Part shown: one piece after another, positions 11,957 through 22,810 of the stretch
How positions within the stretch are numbered: position 1 is the first letter of the stretch
Layout: each line of letters begins with the position of its first letter
Origin: Coniferiporia sulphurascens
Lineage: Eukaryota; Basidiomycota; Agaricomycetes; Hymenochaetales; Hymenochaetaceae
DNA length: 64,000 nucleotides
Assembly: GCA_002794785.1 (NCBI GenBank)
Contig: NBBA01000004.1
Span: 1,178,001 to 1,242,000 of the forward strand
Direction of reading: 5' to 3'
Position numbers and translations under genes: made by a program
Notes under the pieces: model-generated
What the model was told of the DNA's origin: nothing
What the model saw: the letters and a program-made list of their open reading frames with translations, nothing else
The model's database searches: none

Positions 11957-12827
11957 GCGAGTTTTAGTTCTTTTTTTTTATTTTTTATTTTAAATTCTGC
12001 ATTTGTATACCGCTACATTACATAGTAAAAGACGCGGATATGAGACCATATGAAGTGTAGTGTCAGAGGAGATTAACAAGGTATAAAGTTTCTGGGCTTA
12101 AGGCGATGGATGGGTAGGAAGTTTTGTGGTCGGAAGTAACTAAATGATTTTGTCAGGTGGGATATGAATTGGAAGAACAAATTGTGTAGGAGGGGGTGGC
12201 GGTTTTATGGATTCTATGATGGCTAATGCTGAATGTGTAAGGTGGGAGAAACTACTCAATTTTTTGTGATGTGTGGGTGGGTGTGGTTTGAATTGTTTAA
12301 TGTCCGAGATTTGTGACTCTGAGAGGGGTGACGTGACAGCGCTTGGAGCGGCATGTGTGCATGAGGCTAGGGGCAGGTTGCCATGAGGTGTGAGGTTGAC
12401 TGCGAATTGTAGGAGGACTGATGTTAAGTCCATGCATGGGCCATAAAGGTTGAGGTGTTCTCGGTAGAGAAAGATATGTTGTGAATTGTGTGGTTGGTCA
12501 ATAATGCTGATAACCTGTAGTTTGTACTGGCGTATGGCCCATTCTAATATGTGCTGATTTTCGTTGACGAGGTTGAAAGGTTCATATGTGGTATTGGTTT
12601 TGAAGTTTGGCACCGGGAGGTGAAGGAATAGAAGGGGGCATGGGGGGATGGGGGGAAAGGGGAGTGGAATGATGAACAAGGCCGAAAAAACAGCTCGACG
12701 GATGTCTACTGTGAGGGAGACTGGTGTGGGTGGTTAACCCAGGGAGTTTAGGGGTGGTGCGGGTGGATGTGCGCTGGGTGAGATGATGGTGGTTAGAGGT
12801 CAAGGGGTGCACGGCGAGTTTTAGTTC
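11957..12827 (-). mobile_element. Non-LTR-type retroelement insertion, minus strand, with 14-bp target duplication
   Basis: The 14-bp word GCGAGTTTTAGTTC occurs at 11957-11970 and again at 12814-12827, flanking an 843-bp insert (11971-12813). The insert begins with a T-rich run, which on the minus strand is an A-rich 3' tail. This pattern is expected of target-primed reverse transcription. The paralogous spacer at 15849-15862 has the word once with no insert, so it is an empty site. A minus-strand open frame at 12140-12679 (about 179 residues, Pro/His-rich) has no domain I recognise. The tail pattern (A-runs separated by T) resembles that of the LINE at 18465-22434. It is either a 5'-truncated LINE copy or a SINE-like element; I cannot decide which. 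Confidence 0.75.
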
Positions 12828-13414
12828 CCACACACATTGCCCTACTTTTAGACCTCGCTTCGGCTCAAAGCAGGTTGTCATCTTTTCCATATAAGCTCTT
12901 CGTGGAATACTCATCCGTGTCGTTTGGAATGAGGGGTGTACCCGTCTCGACTTCGTGCCGAGGTGTAAACGTATACGATCCACACTGCCAGCGCTCTCTC
13001 ACTAGTGGGGCGTAGGAGCCACCCCCCCCCTTGACCGTGTTAGCTCTGCGTTAGTAGTCGGTGTCCGCTGGCACAGTTCGGTATGTATGAATGAATTCTT
13101 TGTCGCGTAATTCTCCGAAAGCAACTTATTTATTGACCCGGATCCACTCAATAATGATACCGGAGTGCATCTAAGTTGAGCCAGTCCACAAGGATTGCCA
13201 TAAGTATAGGGACATACTCCTGTGGGCCCAATTTAGTCTCGACGGATCTTGCCTTCCTGCATCCCTTGATGGTGTGCCCTAGTAATATCTCAGGATCTGT
13301 CGTCTGCAAACATAGGTCCGGCTTGCTCTCCCAACGTCCTCCTTTCCCTCCCCCCGTCATCTCTATCCTCCTTCCCTTTCAAGAAAAATCGTCGCCAAAC
13401 AGAGCCTCCCGAAA

Positions 13415-15266
13415 ATGGTTACGAATGCGATACCCTCGCTCACTTTTGCTGAGCTCAACGTGGTCGCGACAGATGTCATGATTGTACGAGTGAGCATATC
13501 ATTTACTTCTCGTTACACGTTCATTCTTTGACGACTCGCAATGAACAGTATACCGTAGGTATGCATACAGTTTATCTATCAAAAACACGGCACTGTCTGA
13601 CTGTCGTCCAAAGTTGCCACACTTTGTCTAATGGTAGTTACTAGGTCTTAGCCGCATTCTCTACTACACTCCTAAACAGTCGGTCCGAATAGATAGTTGA
13701 ATATTCGGCTACCCTTGAAGAGGAGGCAACTAGCTTCTACCTTATGGACATCTTTATCGTCATTGGCTGACATTCCCGCGCTAGATTCGCCTTGTTTGGC
13801 CGTCCAAAGTGTCCCTCGCAAAATTTATTTTTCTTGTGAACAGGTATTTGCCATTTTTAACGATGATCGGAGCAACTTACGGTGCGTCACGTACAGAATA
13901 GTGCCTGTCCCTTCCTTTTGCTAATGATTCGCCATCCGATAGATGTGGTTACATGCACCACAGACAGTGTATGCCGTATTTCAGCAGTCATGCCACAACC
14001 GACGCCTAATTGACACTTCGATATAGGTTTGCAGACCTCTCTTTATGGCCACGGGGAGTAAGTTTCCTCAGTAATTTCCCAATTGATTCGACCGACGTAA
14101 TTTTTTCCGCTTTTAAGTACTCTGTTGTACGCAATATTGTGTCGCCGAAGGTAGACTGCCTCAATTCACTACTAAACCGAATTCAGGGCTAAAATTTGCA
14201 CGTACAAGCCATCCTCTTCATGCGTGCATACGCTGTGTGGGGGAAAAGCCAAACTATACTTTGTCTTCTCATATTCATATCCCTGGTGAGATACGAGTGA
14301 CGAAAAATGTGATTTATATTTACGTCTATAACAGGGTACGGGAGCTGGCGCATACTATACGACAATCAAGCTCGTCTCTGCCATGCTTTCAGGTGAGCCC
14401 ACATTACGCGTCAAACGATGAATATACCGTCTTGATGTCTCGAATTTCTTCGAAATTAGTTACGGAAATTCGTCTCTTTCCAATGGGCTGTCTTCTTTAT
14501 TTTCAGAGCAGAATTGGCTGGATCGCACTTGTAATATTGGCATTCGCCGAGATTCGTCAGTGACTATTCCCCCCTGCATTCGATTATCTGTCCATTATAG
14601 CGCTATGTTAACTGACTGCTACAACAGTTTCACTCTCTTTGCTCTTAATTAAGGGAATAGAACACTGTACGTGCTGTTTTATTACTCACCCCGTCCGGCT
14701 TCCTTTGAGTCACAGTCTATTAGATCGAGAAACAAAATCGGCACTCACACGTACACTGTACAAGGATGGTGATTACCATGAGATTTTCTGAGCCCATATT
14801 TGAATCATTGATGGCTCGTTCTCCATCAGGTGTTCTTTATTTTGTAGCGGTGCTGAGTGAGTATTTTATTAATGAAATATATCTCATACCCATTAATTTA
14901 CCGACATGCGATTCAGTGACAACCATTGTGGATCTTGTGGTCGTACTCACCGCCTCGGTAAGTGGTTGTGCACAGACACCAAAAAATAGCGCTGACTCAA
15001 ATAATTGCTTAAGTCGTTCATGTCCAGTTTTCTACTCATGTGCGCGCTCCGTAATTTAGTGCTATTTGATACAAGTTTGACTGACTACCCCGAGTAGCAC
15101 CCAGGGGGTCTTTCACAGTGTACTTTGCAATCGCCTCCTGCTCCGCATCCGAAGTGCTCTTCGCGTCAATGACTCGGTGGAGGAAAAAACACTGCCGTGG
15201 CAAGCCAGAGTTTCACTCAGGGAACACTCCTATCCCATGACAGACGTGTCGAATCTCTCTGCGTGA
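13415..15266 (+). CDS. DUF6533-type multi-pass membrane protein, copy B
   Basis: Paralogue of copy A and closest to copy C. ATG 13415 opens MVTNAIPSLTFAELNVVATD. The same 10-nt (TATACCGTAG) and 20-nt exons follow, giving YTVVATLCLM and then IVEYSATLEEEA. Later exons read IRLVWPSKVSLAKFIFLVNR, YLPFLTMIGATYG, LCCTQYCVAEG, AILFMRAYAVWGKS, VTEIRLFPMGCLLYFQSRIG and GVFHSVLCNRLLLRIRSALR, with stop TGA at 15264-15266. The donor after the FMATG-type exon is GT (GTAAGT), whereas copies A and D have GC there. The donor after LEEE is GCAACT, which is non-canonical. The frame appears open in every exon I checked. Function is unknown, and expression would need to be shown. Confidence 0.55.
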
Positions 15267-16266
15267 AAATTTCCCCCTTCTATTCAAATTTGATATTGTA
15301 ATAATATATTTAGTCGCGCTTGTCTTTTGTACGGTACATTAGCATATTCGCTCTTGTCCGTGTAGTAGATGCGTCTGCTTTCCGGATTTGGTTTGTATCT
15401 GGCCCTAGCTTCTTATTAGGTTAGTAACAAGAAAATCTACGAAGTCCTCATCCGAACAACTCTCAATGGTGTCCTCGAAAAAAAGTCATCATCGCCCGGA
15501 CCCGAAGCAAACAAAACGCTCACTCCAGCCGCGACATCGCCACATCAGAGAATTAGATGTCTGCACAGCCTTAAATGAAATTTAATTTTCGGGTAGTAAG
15601 CATCGGCCCATTGCACATGAATTAATTAAAACCCCATTGATATTTCACTCCCAGATCAAGGCTCAAGAGTAGTACGAACTTATTTCAGTATGAAAAATGT
15701 CGCCAAAGCTTTCGCCTCCCCTCCATCACCTCGAGCTCTGGCTGAGTTATGCAATCGCCCGGACTTCTTGATTTCGATCAAGTGCTAGGATCACATCCAG
15801 CCACTAGAGCTTTACGTTTCGGTTCCAAGAATATGATTTCGGGAAGTTGCGAGTTTTAGTTCCCATACATTAGCCGTAATCCATTCTGTATTTTCTTGTT
15901 TTCTTGTCATGTCTTTACGCGCCTGACGGCTGCGTAAGGAATGAATCCGTAGCCTACGTCTTGCCTCTAATCAACATTTATGAAAACGGCGGTAATGTCC
16001 CGAAGAGCCTCATCTCCCTCTCATATTGGGAATCCCTGCACCTGTGCAAGGCTGAGGATCCTGCCAGTGCCAGGGCATCCCTTCCCTGCCGGCCAGACAC
16101 TTTCCAAGGGATGCACAACACCGGTTTCAAGCGCTTGAACCCTGCTTTCACACGCTTAAAAATCCGTGCAGGATTCCGTTATGCTCTTTCCTCCCCTCTT
16201 CCCTTGCCATCTCTATCCTCCCTCCCTTTCAAAAAAAGAAGCATCGCCAAACAGAGTCCCTCGATA
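15267..16266. other. Spacer between array copies B and C
   Basis: No gene is supported. This is the array spacer, homologous to 22806-23470 after copy C. It includes the uninterrupted equivalent of the nested-element site (near 15355, TCCGTGTAGTAGATG) and of the retroelement site at 15849-15862. It ends in the pyrimidine-rich leader of copy C. A frame at 15904-16434 reads into copy C exon 1 and is not treated as separate. Confidence 0.5.
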
Positions 16267-18123
16267 ATGGTTGCAGTTGCAATACCCTCAATTACTTTTG
16301 CTGAGCTCAACGTAGTAGCGACAGATGTCATGATTGTACGAGTGAGCATATCATTTACCTCTCATCATATGCTCGTTTTTGACGACTCGCAATGGTCAGT
16401 ATACTACAGGTATGCATGTAGTTTTTCTGTATAAAATCAAGCATCGTCTGATCATCGTCCAAAGTTGCCACACTTTGCCTAACGGTAGATATATCTTACC
16501 CGCATTCTCAACTATACTTCTAAAAAGTTGGTCCAAATAGATAGTTGAATATTTGGCTACTCTTGAGGAAGAGGCAACTAGCTTCCACCTTACAGACGTC
16601 TTTATAATCCTTGACTGACATTCCCGCGCCAGATTCGCCTTGTTTGGCCGTCCAAACTGTCCCTCGCAAAGTTTATCTTTCTTGTGAACAGATACTTGCC
16701 ATTTTTAACGATAATTGGGACGACTTACGGTGCGTCATGTGCCGAATATAGCAGGTTCCTTCCTCTTGCTAACGATTCACCATTCAATAGATGTCGTTAC
16801 ATGCACCACAGACAGTGTATGCTGTTTCTGAATAATCGTGCCACAGCCTAGGCCCACTGATTGACACTTCAATACATATAGATATGCAGACCCCTCTTTG
16901 TGGCTACAGGGAGTAAGTTTCCTCAATGATTTCACAATTGATTCGATCGACGTGTGATTTCTTTTTGCGCTTTCAAGTATTCTGTTGTACGCAGTATTGT
17001 GTCGCCGAAGGTAGACTGCCTCCTCAGTTTACTACCAAGACGAAATCGGAGCTAAAATTTTCACGTACAAACCATCCTCTTCATGCGTGCATACGCTGTG
17101 TGGGGTAAAAGCCGAACTATACTTGGTCTTCTCATATTCGTCTCCCTGGTGAGATACAAGTAAGGACAAATATGATTTATGTTGACGTCTATAATAGGGT
17201 ACGGGAGCTGGTGCATATTATACGACAATCGAGCTCGTCTCTTCCATGATTTCAGGTGGGCCCACATTACGCGTCAAACAATGAGTGACGTTTTGAGATT
17301 TCGGAATTCCTCAAAAATAGTAACGGAAATTCGCCTCTTTTCAATGGGCTGCCTTCTTTATTCTGGGACCAGGATTCCATGGGTCTCACTTGTAATATTG
17401 TCATTTGCCGAGATTCGTCAGTGACTATTTCCTCCTGCACTCAATTATCTGGCCATTATTGCGCTCTGTTGACTGACTGCTACAACAGTTTCGCTCTCTT
17501 TGCTTTTAATTAAGGGAATAGAATACTGTACGTGCTAGTTTCGTTACTTATCCCGGCCGGCTCCCTTTAAGTCATATCCTGTAGATCGAGAAACAAAATC
17601 GGCACTCACACGCACACTGTACAAGGATGGTAATTACCATGAGATTTACTGAGCCCATACTTTAATCATTGATGGCTCGTTCTTCTTTAGGTGTTCTTTA
17701 TTTTGTAGCGGTGCTGAGTGAGTACCTATTTTTAAAGAATCTGTCAATTTATTGACATGTGATTCAGTAACAACCATTGTGGATCTTGTGGTTGTACTCA
17801 CTGCCTCGGTAAGTAGTTACGCACACACACCAAAAAATAGCATTGACTCAGATAGTTACCCAAGTCATTCATGTCCGGGTTTCTACTTGTGTATGCGCCC
17901 TGTACTCTAGTGCTGTCTGACATGGGGATAACCGACTGCTCCATTTAGTACCCAGGGGGTCATTCACAGTATCCTCTGCAACCGCCTCCTGCTCCGCATA
18001 CGAAACGCCCATCGCGTCAATGACTCGATAGAGGAAAAAACATTATCGTGGGAAGCCAGAGTTTCACGTCCGGACCACTCCTATCCCACGACGGACGTGT
18101 CGAATCTCTCGGAGTCTGCGTGA
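16267..18123 (+). pseudogene. DUF6533-type membrane protein, copy C, with a lost splice acceptor
   Basis: Third array member, starting MVAVAIPSITFAELNVVATD at 16267 and ending with TGA at 18121-18123. The 10-nt and 20-nt exons (TATACTACAG; TTGCCACAC...) and later exons (IVEYLATLEEEA, FCCTQYCVAEG, MRAYAVWGKS, VTEIRLFSMGCLLY, GVIHSILCNRLLLRIRNAHR) are all open. However, the exon encoding ILFMRAYAVWG is preceded by GTACAAACC (near 17066-17074). The other three copies have GTACAAG there, so the acceptor AG has become AA. Unless another acceptor is used, normal splicing would fail. The coding frames remain intact, so loss is recent or a substitute site exists. The call as pseudogene is tentative. 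Confidence 0.5.
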
Positions 18124-18591
18124 AATTCTTCCCCTTGTTTTATCGAGACCACAATCAAATTTCTATCTTGTGTAATGCTATATTTAGACGCGCTCGTATT
18201 TTGTACAGTACATATTCGCTATATTCACCCTTGTCTGTGTTGAAGTTAGTGTTGTGGGCAAAATTAAAATTCCTGAGTTTTGCCAGTTCGCCGGCAAAAT
18301 GGCGAGGCAAAATGTTCCGCCAGGGTGGCAATAATGGCAATAGTCATGTGAGAAATTTGACTAGTATGGAAGTAAAGAGGCAAAGATATGAATTTTATGT
18401 GATATTTATCTGACTTATACTAATCAAATACACCATATAAAGCTTAGTGTAATAACATTACCAAACGGTCCTGGGACACCCCCTCCGGATCGGACCACGC
18501 TGTCATCACCTGGTCCATCCCCACCTCTTCTGACCCGTTCATCGACCCCTTCCTCCACCCTAAGTATGATGATTCGCTCTCTACTGAATGG

Positions 18592-19977
18592 TTGGAAGCA
18601 CTAGATGCACCTCTCACTGCCGCCTTCGCCCTCTCAGGTGCCACTTCTCAACTCCTGGACGTCAAAGTCGCCGCCATTCACAATGCATTGGTCTTCGCCA
18701 CTAATTCCTCCCACCCCCCCACTTCTTCGAAGGCAGGGGGCCACAAGGTCAAGTGGTGGGATGCCTCCTGCCGTGCTCACATGGTCGCTTTGCGTGGAGC
18801 TACCCCGGCAACCCGTATCGTGCTCCGACGAGAGTCGGCCGGTATCTTTCACCGCGCCAAACGCGCATGGGCTGACTTGTTTACCACCTCCGTCAAACCG
18901 GACAAAATCTGGCCAATGGCGAAGTGGGCGATGGGCACAAGATGTGCTCCCATCCCCTCTTTGGTTACGGGACATTCCACCATGAACTCCCCTGCGGAAA
19001 AGGCTTCTGCCTTCCGGTCTAAGTACTTTGGTACCCAACCATCCACAGCCCTCCCTCCGGCCTATACTTTCGTCGGCGCCCGTCCTATGCATGACCACCC
19101 CATCCTCATGGAGGAGCTTGATCATGCCCTCAATCTCACTTCTAATTCGAGTGCCCCGGGCATTACGGGTGTGGGCTATCAGGCCCTCAAAAGCCTGCAT
19201 GCCGCCCATAGTGTTCCACTTCTCACACTTTATAACGAGTGCCTGAATGCTGGACACCACCCCCGTCCTTGGAAGGACGCTAAGGTGGTGATGCTCCATA
19301 AACTCAATAAGAAAGACCCCACTGCCCTCAATGCATACCGCCCTATCACTCTTGAGGAAACTATGGGCAAATTACTCGAGAAGATTATCGCTAACCGCAT
19401 CCAGTTCATAGCCAACGAACTCGGCGCACTTCCCCCTTCCCAATTCGGTACCCGCCAAAAGTCGGGCGTTTTGGATGCCACCTCGGACCTCATAAACGAA
19501 ATTGAGTCTGCTTGGGCTAAACACCATGTCACAACGGCTCTTGCCATCAACGTGGCTGGGTTTTTTCCCTCAGTCCAACACCCCCGTTTACTTGCCGTCC
19601 TCTCAGAATTAGGGTTTCCCCCTCTCATTATCTCCTGGGTCCTATCCTTTGTTTCAGACCGCCGTGTTGCCTTGTCTTTTGACGGGTTCACCGACACTCT
19701 GACCCCCATACCCAATATGGGCGTTCCCCAAGGCTCTCCCATCTCACCCATCTTGTCTGCACTTTTTGCGACCAGCCTTCTTACCTCTCTCCAGGTCTCC
19801 GATCCCCTCGTCTTCGTTCGCGCCTATGTGGACGACCACCTCCTTACCACCTCTTCGAGTTCTATCACAACTAATGTTGCGCGCCTCGAACAGGCATATG
19901 TCTCGTTCTCTGCAGCATGCCATGCCCTCGGACTTTCCCTGGATGACGACAAAACAGAGCTCATCCACTGGACCTGA
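18592..19977 (+). pseudogene. LINE reverse transcriptase fragment
   Basis: The longest surviving frame of the LINE (461 codons) covers the end of the endonuclease and the fingers and palm of the reverse transcriptase. Motif B (PQGSPISP) and motif C (YVDD) are intact. Motif A reads INVAGFF, where relatives have LDV: AAC at 19549-19551 fits one GAC-to-AAC change. The frame ends at TGA soon after, where the thumb should follow, and downstream pieces lie in other frames. This cannot encode a working enzyme. Confidence 0.8.
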
Positions 19978-20729
19978 TGACTCGAGTTACGCGAAGACTC
20001 CCTTGTTCACCCTATTCACCTGCCGCAACAGGGCCTCCAACCCCTCCGAATAGTCCCCTCCCGGCCTTTGCACTGGCTGGGTATCTTTTTCGATGCGCAA
20101 TTACTGTTTACAGTTCACGTCCAGCGCATGTGCTTTAAAGCCATGTCCTCCCTTCGTGCCCTGGAATTACTCGGCAACACTTTACGCGGCCTCGACCCGC
20201 TTCATCTCTGATGTCTCTACATTGGGTGCATACTGCCAGTTTTACTATGGGGATCTCCCCTCTGGTTCACTGGCATACGGCAAAAAGGTAAATGTGATAA
20301 AATGACCTTAGTGCAATCCGCGGCGTGCCGCCGTATCCTCGGATCATGGTGCACGTCTCCACGCGGCCCCTCTGAGGTCCTAGCCTCCATTTTACCTATC
20401 CCCCTCCGCCTAGAACGTACCAAGTCTCGTGCAGCCATTCGGTATCTCACTACCACGCACACCCTCCTTCCAATATGCACTACGCGTAAAGGATCAATTA
20501 CTACATCCTTCGTTAACCGGGTTCCCCCTGGCTGCGAACGAGTTCCCCGATACACTCGCCCGCTGTGGATTGCTTTACCGACTCTACGCCATGTAAGCAT
20601 CGACCACACGATTGACCACTCCCAAGAAGCTCGAGACGCACTCATTCAGTCACACCACGGTCTCATTGACCGACTGAAGGACGTCCCCTCTCGCCTTCTC
20701 ATCTATACTGACGGTTCCCGTAAGGGCAC

Positions 20730-21298
20730 GTCCCTGTTACAATTTTCCTTCACTTCCCCTTATTGCGCTGACTCACTTCCTCTTCGTCATCATCAGTCAG
20801 CGCAACTCTCCTATTTCCCTACCTTACTCATCCTTATTCGCCTTGCGCCATAAGATGCCATGATGACGCCTTATTGCACCATCTTGACGTGCTTTGCTTA
20901 CTGATCACCGTACTTGTATTACCAAGGCATTCCTTGAGTTTCCATGACCTTCCATAGTCTGGTAAACATACCTAACCAAGTCGCTACAGTAGCAAACACA
21001 TAGAGTAGCATATAAGCATGTAACTTCCGTAGCACAAGCCCTAAGCTTGTGCTCTTTGTTCATACAAGCCCATTATCTGCTACCACCAGTCTACTGTGTG
21101 CCACTTGGCCATTAGTCGCTTCATCGTAACCTGACTCCCCTTAAGAAGCCCACCGTGTCCATATTGACGATCAGGAAGCCCCATCGACGATCTCCCTCGA
21201 CTTACAACATCTAGGAAGCCCCGTTGCCGTACCATCAGTTCCGACGATCAGGAAGCCCCGACGTCGATCACTGCGTAACCGTTGAGCTTAACAGTCCC
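20730..21298 (+). mobile_element. Solo LTR (family 1) inserted in the LINE RNase H domain
   Basis: The insert 20735-21293 (559 bp) begins TGTTACAATTTTCC, ends GAGCTTAACA and is flanked by the 5-bp duplication GTCCC (20730-20734, 21294-21298). Removing it restores the LINE frame: YTDGSRKGTS continues to PSSFSGGAAGVWFYCGE. Its 3' third carries several copies of AGGAAGCCCC. A close relative lies at 37298-37876. The TG..CA ends, 5-bp duplication and lack of an internal region identify a solo LTR left by recombination. Whether the family is Gypsy or Copia is not visible. Confidence 0.85.
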
Positions 21299-21435
21299 CA
21301 TCCTCCTTCTCTGGCGGTGCTGCCGGAGTCTGGTTTTACTGCGGGGAGACTGTTCTTACCTGCGAAACCTACCTTGGTTCATCAGTCCATGCTACAGACT
21401 GTGAACTCGCCACCCTTGCCGATGCCGCTTGGCTA

Positions 21436-22011
21436 TTGGCCTACTCTTACGATTTACACTCGGCGGTTACGCAGGTGGAAATCTACACAGATTGCAAAGT
21501 AGCCCTCACTCTCCTCGCCGACCCTCATCCGGCACCAGGCATTAATGTTGCCCTCTTCATTCGGAAGTGCCTCAAAATCGCTACCAAGCAGTTTCCCAGT
21601 GTGTTTTTCCACTTACACTGGGTCCCCGGACACTCCGATGTGGAAGGAAACGAATTTGCTGACGTCCTCGCCTCTGGTATTGCGGACAACCCCCCCCCGG
21701 GCACTACCCAGTTCCCGCCCACTATCCGCTTCCTCCGCGAAGCCGCCTCCTCGACGGCACTTTCACAATGGAAAACCGACTGGGCCTCCGCCTGTCACAA
21801 ATCCCGAGGGACTTCGGATGCCCATTCCATGGGCTCCACCCTGAACCCCTCTACTAAGCCGTCTGCCCTCATGCAGAACCTCACCCTCGGTTGCCGCACT
21901 AAGTGCAAAGTTTTTCGGACACTCCTTGGTCACGCCGGTTTTGGTGCGTACTTTGGATGTATTCCGGGACGCGACCCTATGTGTCCCTTTTGCCACATCC
22001 TGGAGACATGA
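21436..22011 (+). pseudogene. LINE RNase H and C-terminal fragment
   Basis: A frame downstream of the solo LTR carrying the rest of the LINE RNase H domain (TQVEIYTDCKVALTLL, HWVPGHSDVEGNEFADVLAS) and the start of the C-terminal Cys-rich segment (FGCIPGRDPMCPFCHI). Its N-terminal part (IYTDGSRKG) lies before the solo LTR at about 20700-20729. It belongs to the dead LINE and is not a separate gene. Confidence 0.75.
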
Positions 22012-22810
22012 GCTCACCTCTTGCTCTCCTGCCCTCACACACTCCCCGCCCGCCGTGCGGTGTGGAAAACCCCCTTACCTTCCACGGAATCCCAATGGTT
22101 TTCCAAGGAAGGTCTCCCAATCTTGGCCTCTTTCCTTGACTCTCACCCCGCCTTCGAGGCGGAACCCATCCTCGTTTTTGACCCAGGTGGCCCCACAGTG
22201 ATCCACGTCTCTGACTTAGGTTTTGCCATTGGCAACTAGTCTAGATACCACACCCCCCCCTTTTATTACTGGTGATTACCCAGTTCCCATCTCCGCTTAT
22301 GGCACCCCGCCACTATTATTCCTTCTATACCAACTACCATCTCACCCAATACAGGGGCCTAAAGGCCCCTGGAGTGTATTTTGTACTAGATAGTCATGAC
22401 ATGCTATAGAAATGCATTTAAAAATAAAATAAAAAATAACATTACCAAGCTAATGTGGATACTTTATTTACCCGTGAGAAATAATTCAAGAAAATATCCA
22501 AATATGGAGGCTATTTAGTAATATTGCTTGCCATTTACGCCAGCACCATTTTACAGGAGAGTTTTGCCAACCTGGCAATTGCCATGGCAAAAATGGCGAC
22601 GGCAAAAGTGGCGACTTTTGCCCACAACACTAGTTGAAGTTCGAGCTCGATGCCGAAACGGCGTCGGAGTTTGAAATATTTTTCGTAGTTTTTTCCCTGC
22701 TTGTATGCGCTCGGTTTCCCTCGCGCGATTATCTACTGGTTACAAAATATCTACGTTGGTGTACGGAAAGCATTTGCAAGCGCCGCAAATTGCTGAAAAC
22801 CAACAGTCTG

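Larger units (their letters stand above)
18451..22448 (+). mobile_element. 5'-truncated, degenerate LINE with 14-bp target duplication
   Basis: AATAACATTACCAA flanks the element at 18451-18464 and about 22435-22448. The element starts inside the endonuclease domain (SGSDHAVITWSI, the SDH motif near 18495) and continues with a reverse transcriptase: KLNKKDPTALNAYRPITLEE, SQFGTRQKSG, the motif A region AINVAGFFPSV, GVPQGSPISPILSALF and AYVDDH. After the RT come frame breaks (stop after IHWT near 19975), a thumb-like region, an RNase H domain (IYTDGSRKG, then EIYTDCKVALTLL and HLHWVPGHSDVEGNEFADVL) and a CCHC-like end (CPFCHILET). The tail is A-rich (22418-22437). Motif A has Asn in place of its usual catalytic Asp. 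It is a dead copy of the Tad1/I-like group with APE and RNase H. Confidence 0.85.
18249..22630. mobile_element. Inverted-repeat DNA element (MITE-like), split by a LINE
   Basis: The terminal inverted repeat GTGTTGTGGGCAAAA at 18249-18263 is matched by TTTTGCCCACAACAC at 22616-22630. A TA dinucleotide is present on both sides (18247-18248, 22631-22632), as in Tc1/mariner-type insertions. Removing the LINE leaves about 400 bp with repeated GGCAAAA/TTTTGCC motifs near both ends and no coding capacity. It looks like a non-autonomous element. No transposase is visible in the window. Confidence 0.65.
18233..22810. mobile_element. Outermost nested element: short TG..CA insert with 5-bp duplication GTCTG
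   Basis: The word GTCTG lies at 18233-18237 and 22806-22810. The insert starts TGTTGAAG (18238) and ends ACCAACA (22805), so it has TG..CA termini and a 5-bp target duplication, as in a solo LTR. After removing the elements nested inside it, only about 184 bp remain (18238-18248 plus 22633-22805), which is very short for an LTR. The same position in the copy B spacer (around 15355) reads TCCGTGTAGTAG without an insert. Family unknown. Confidence 0.55.
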
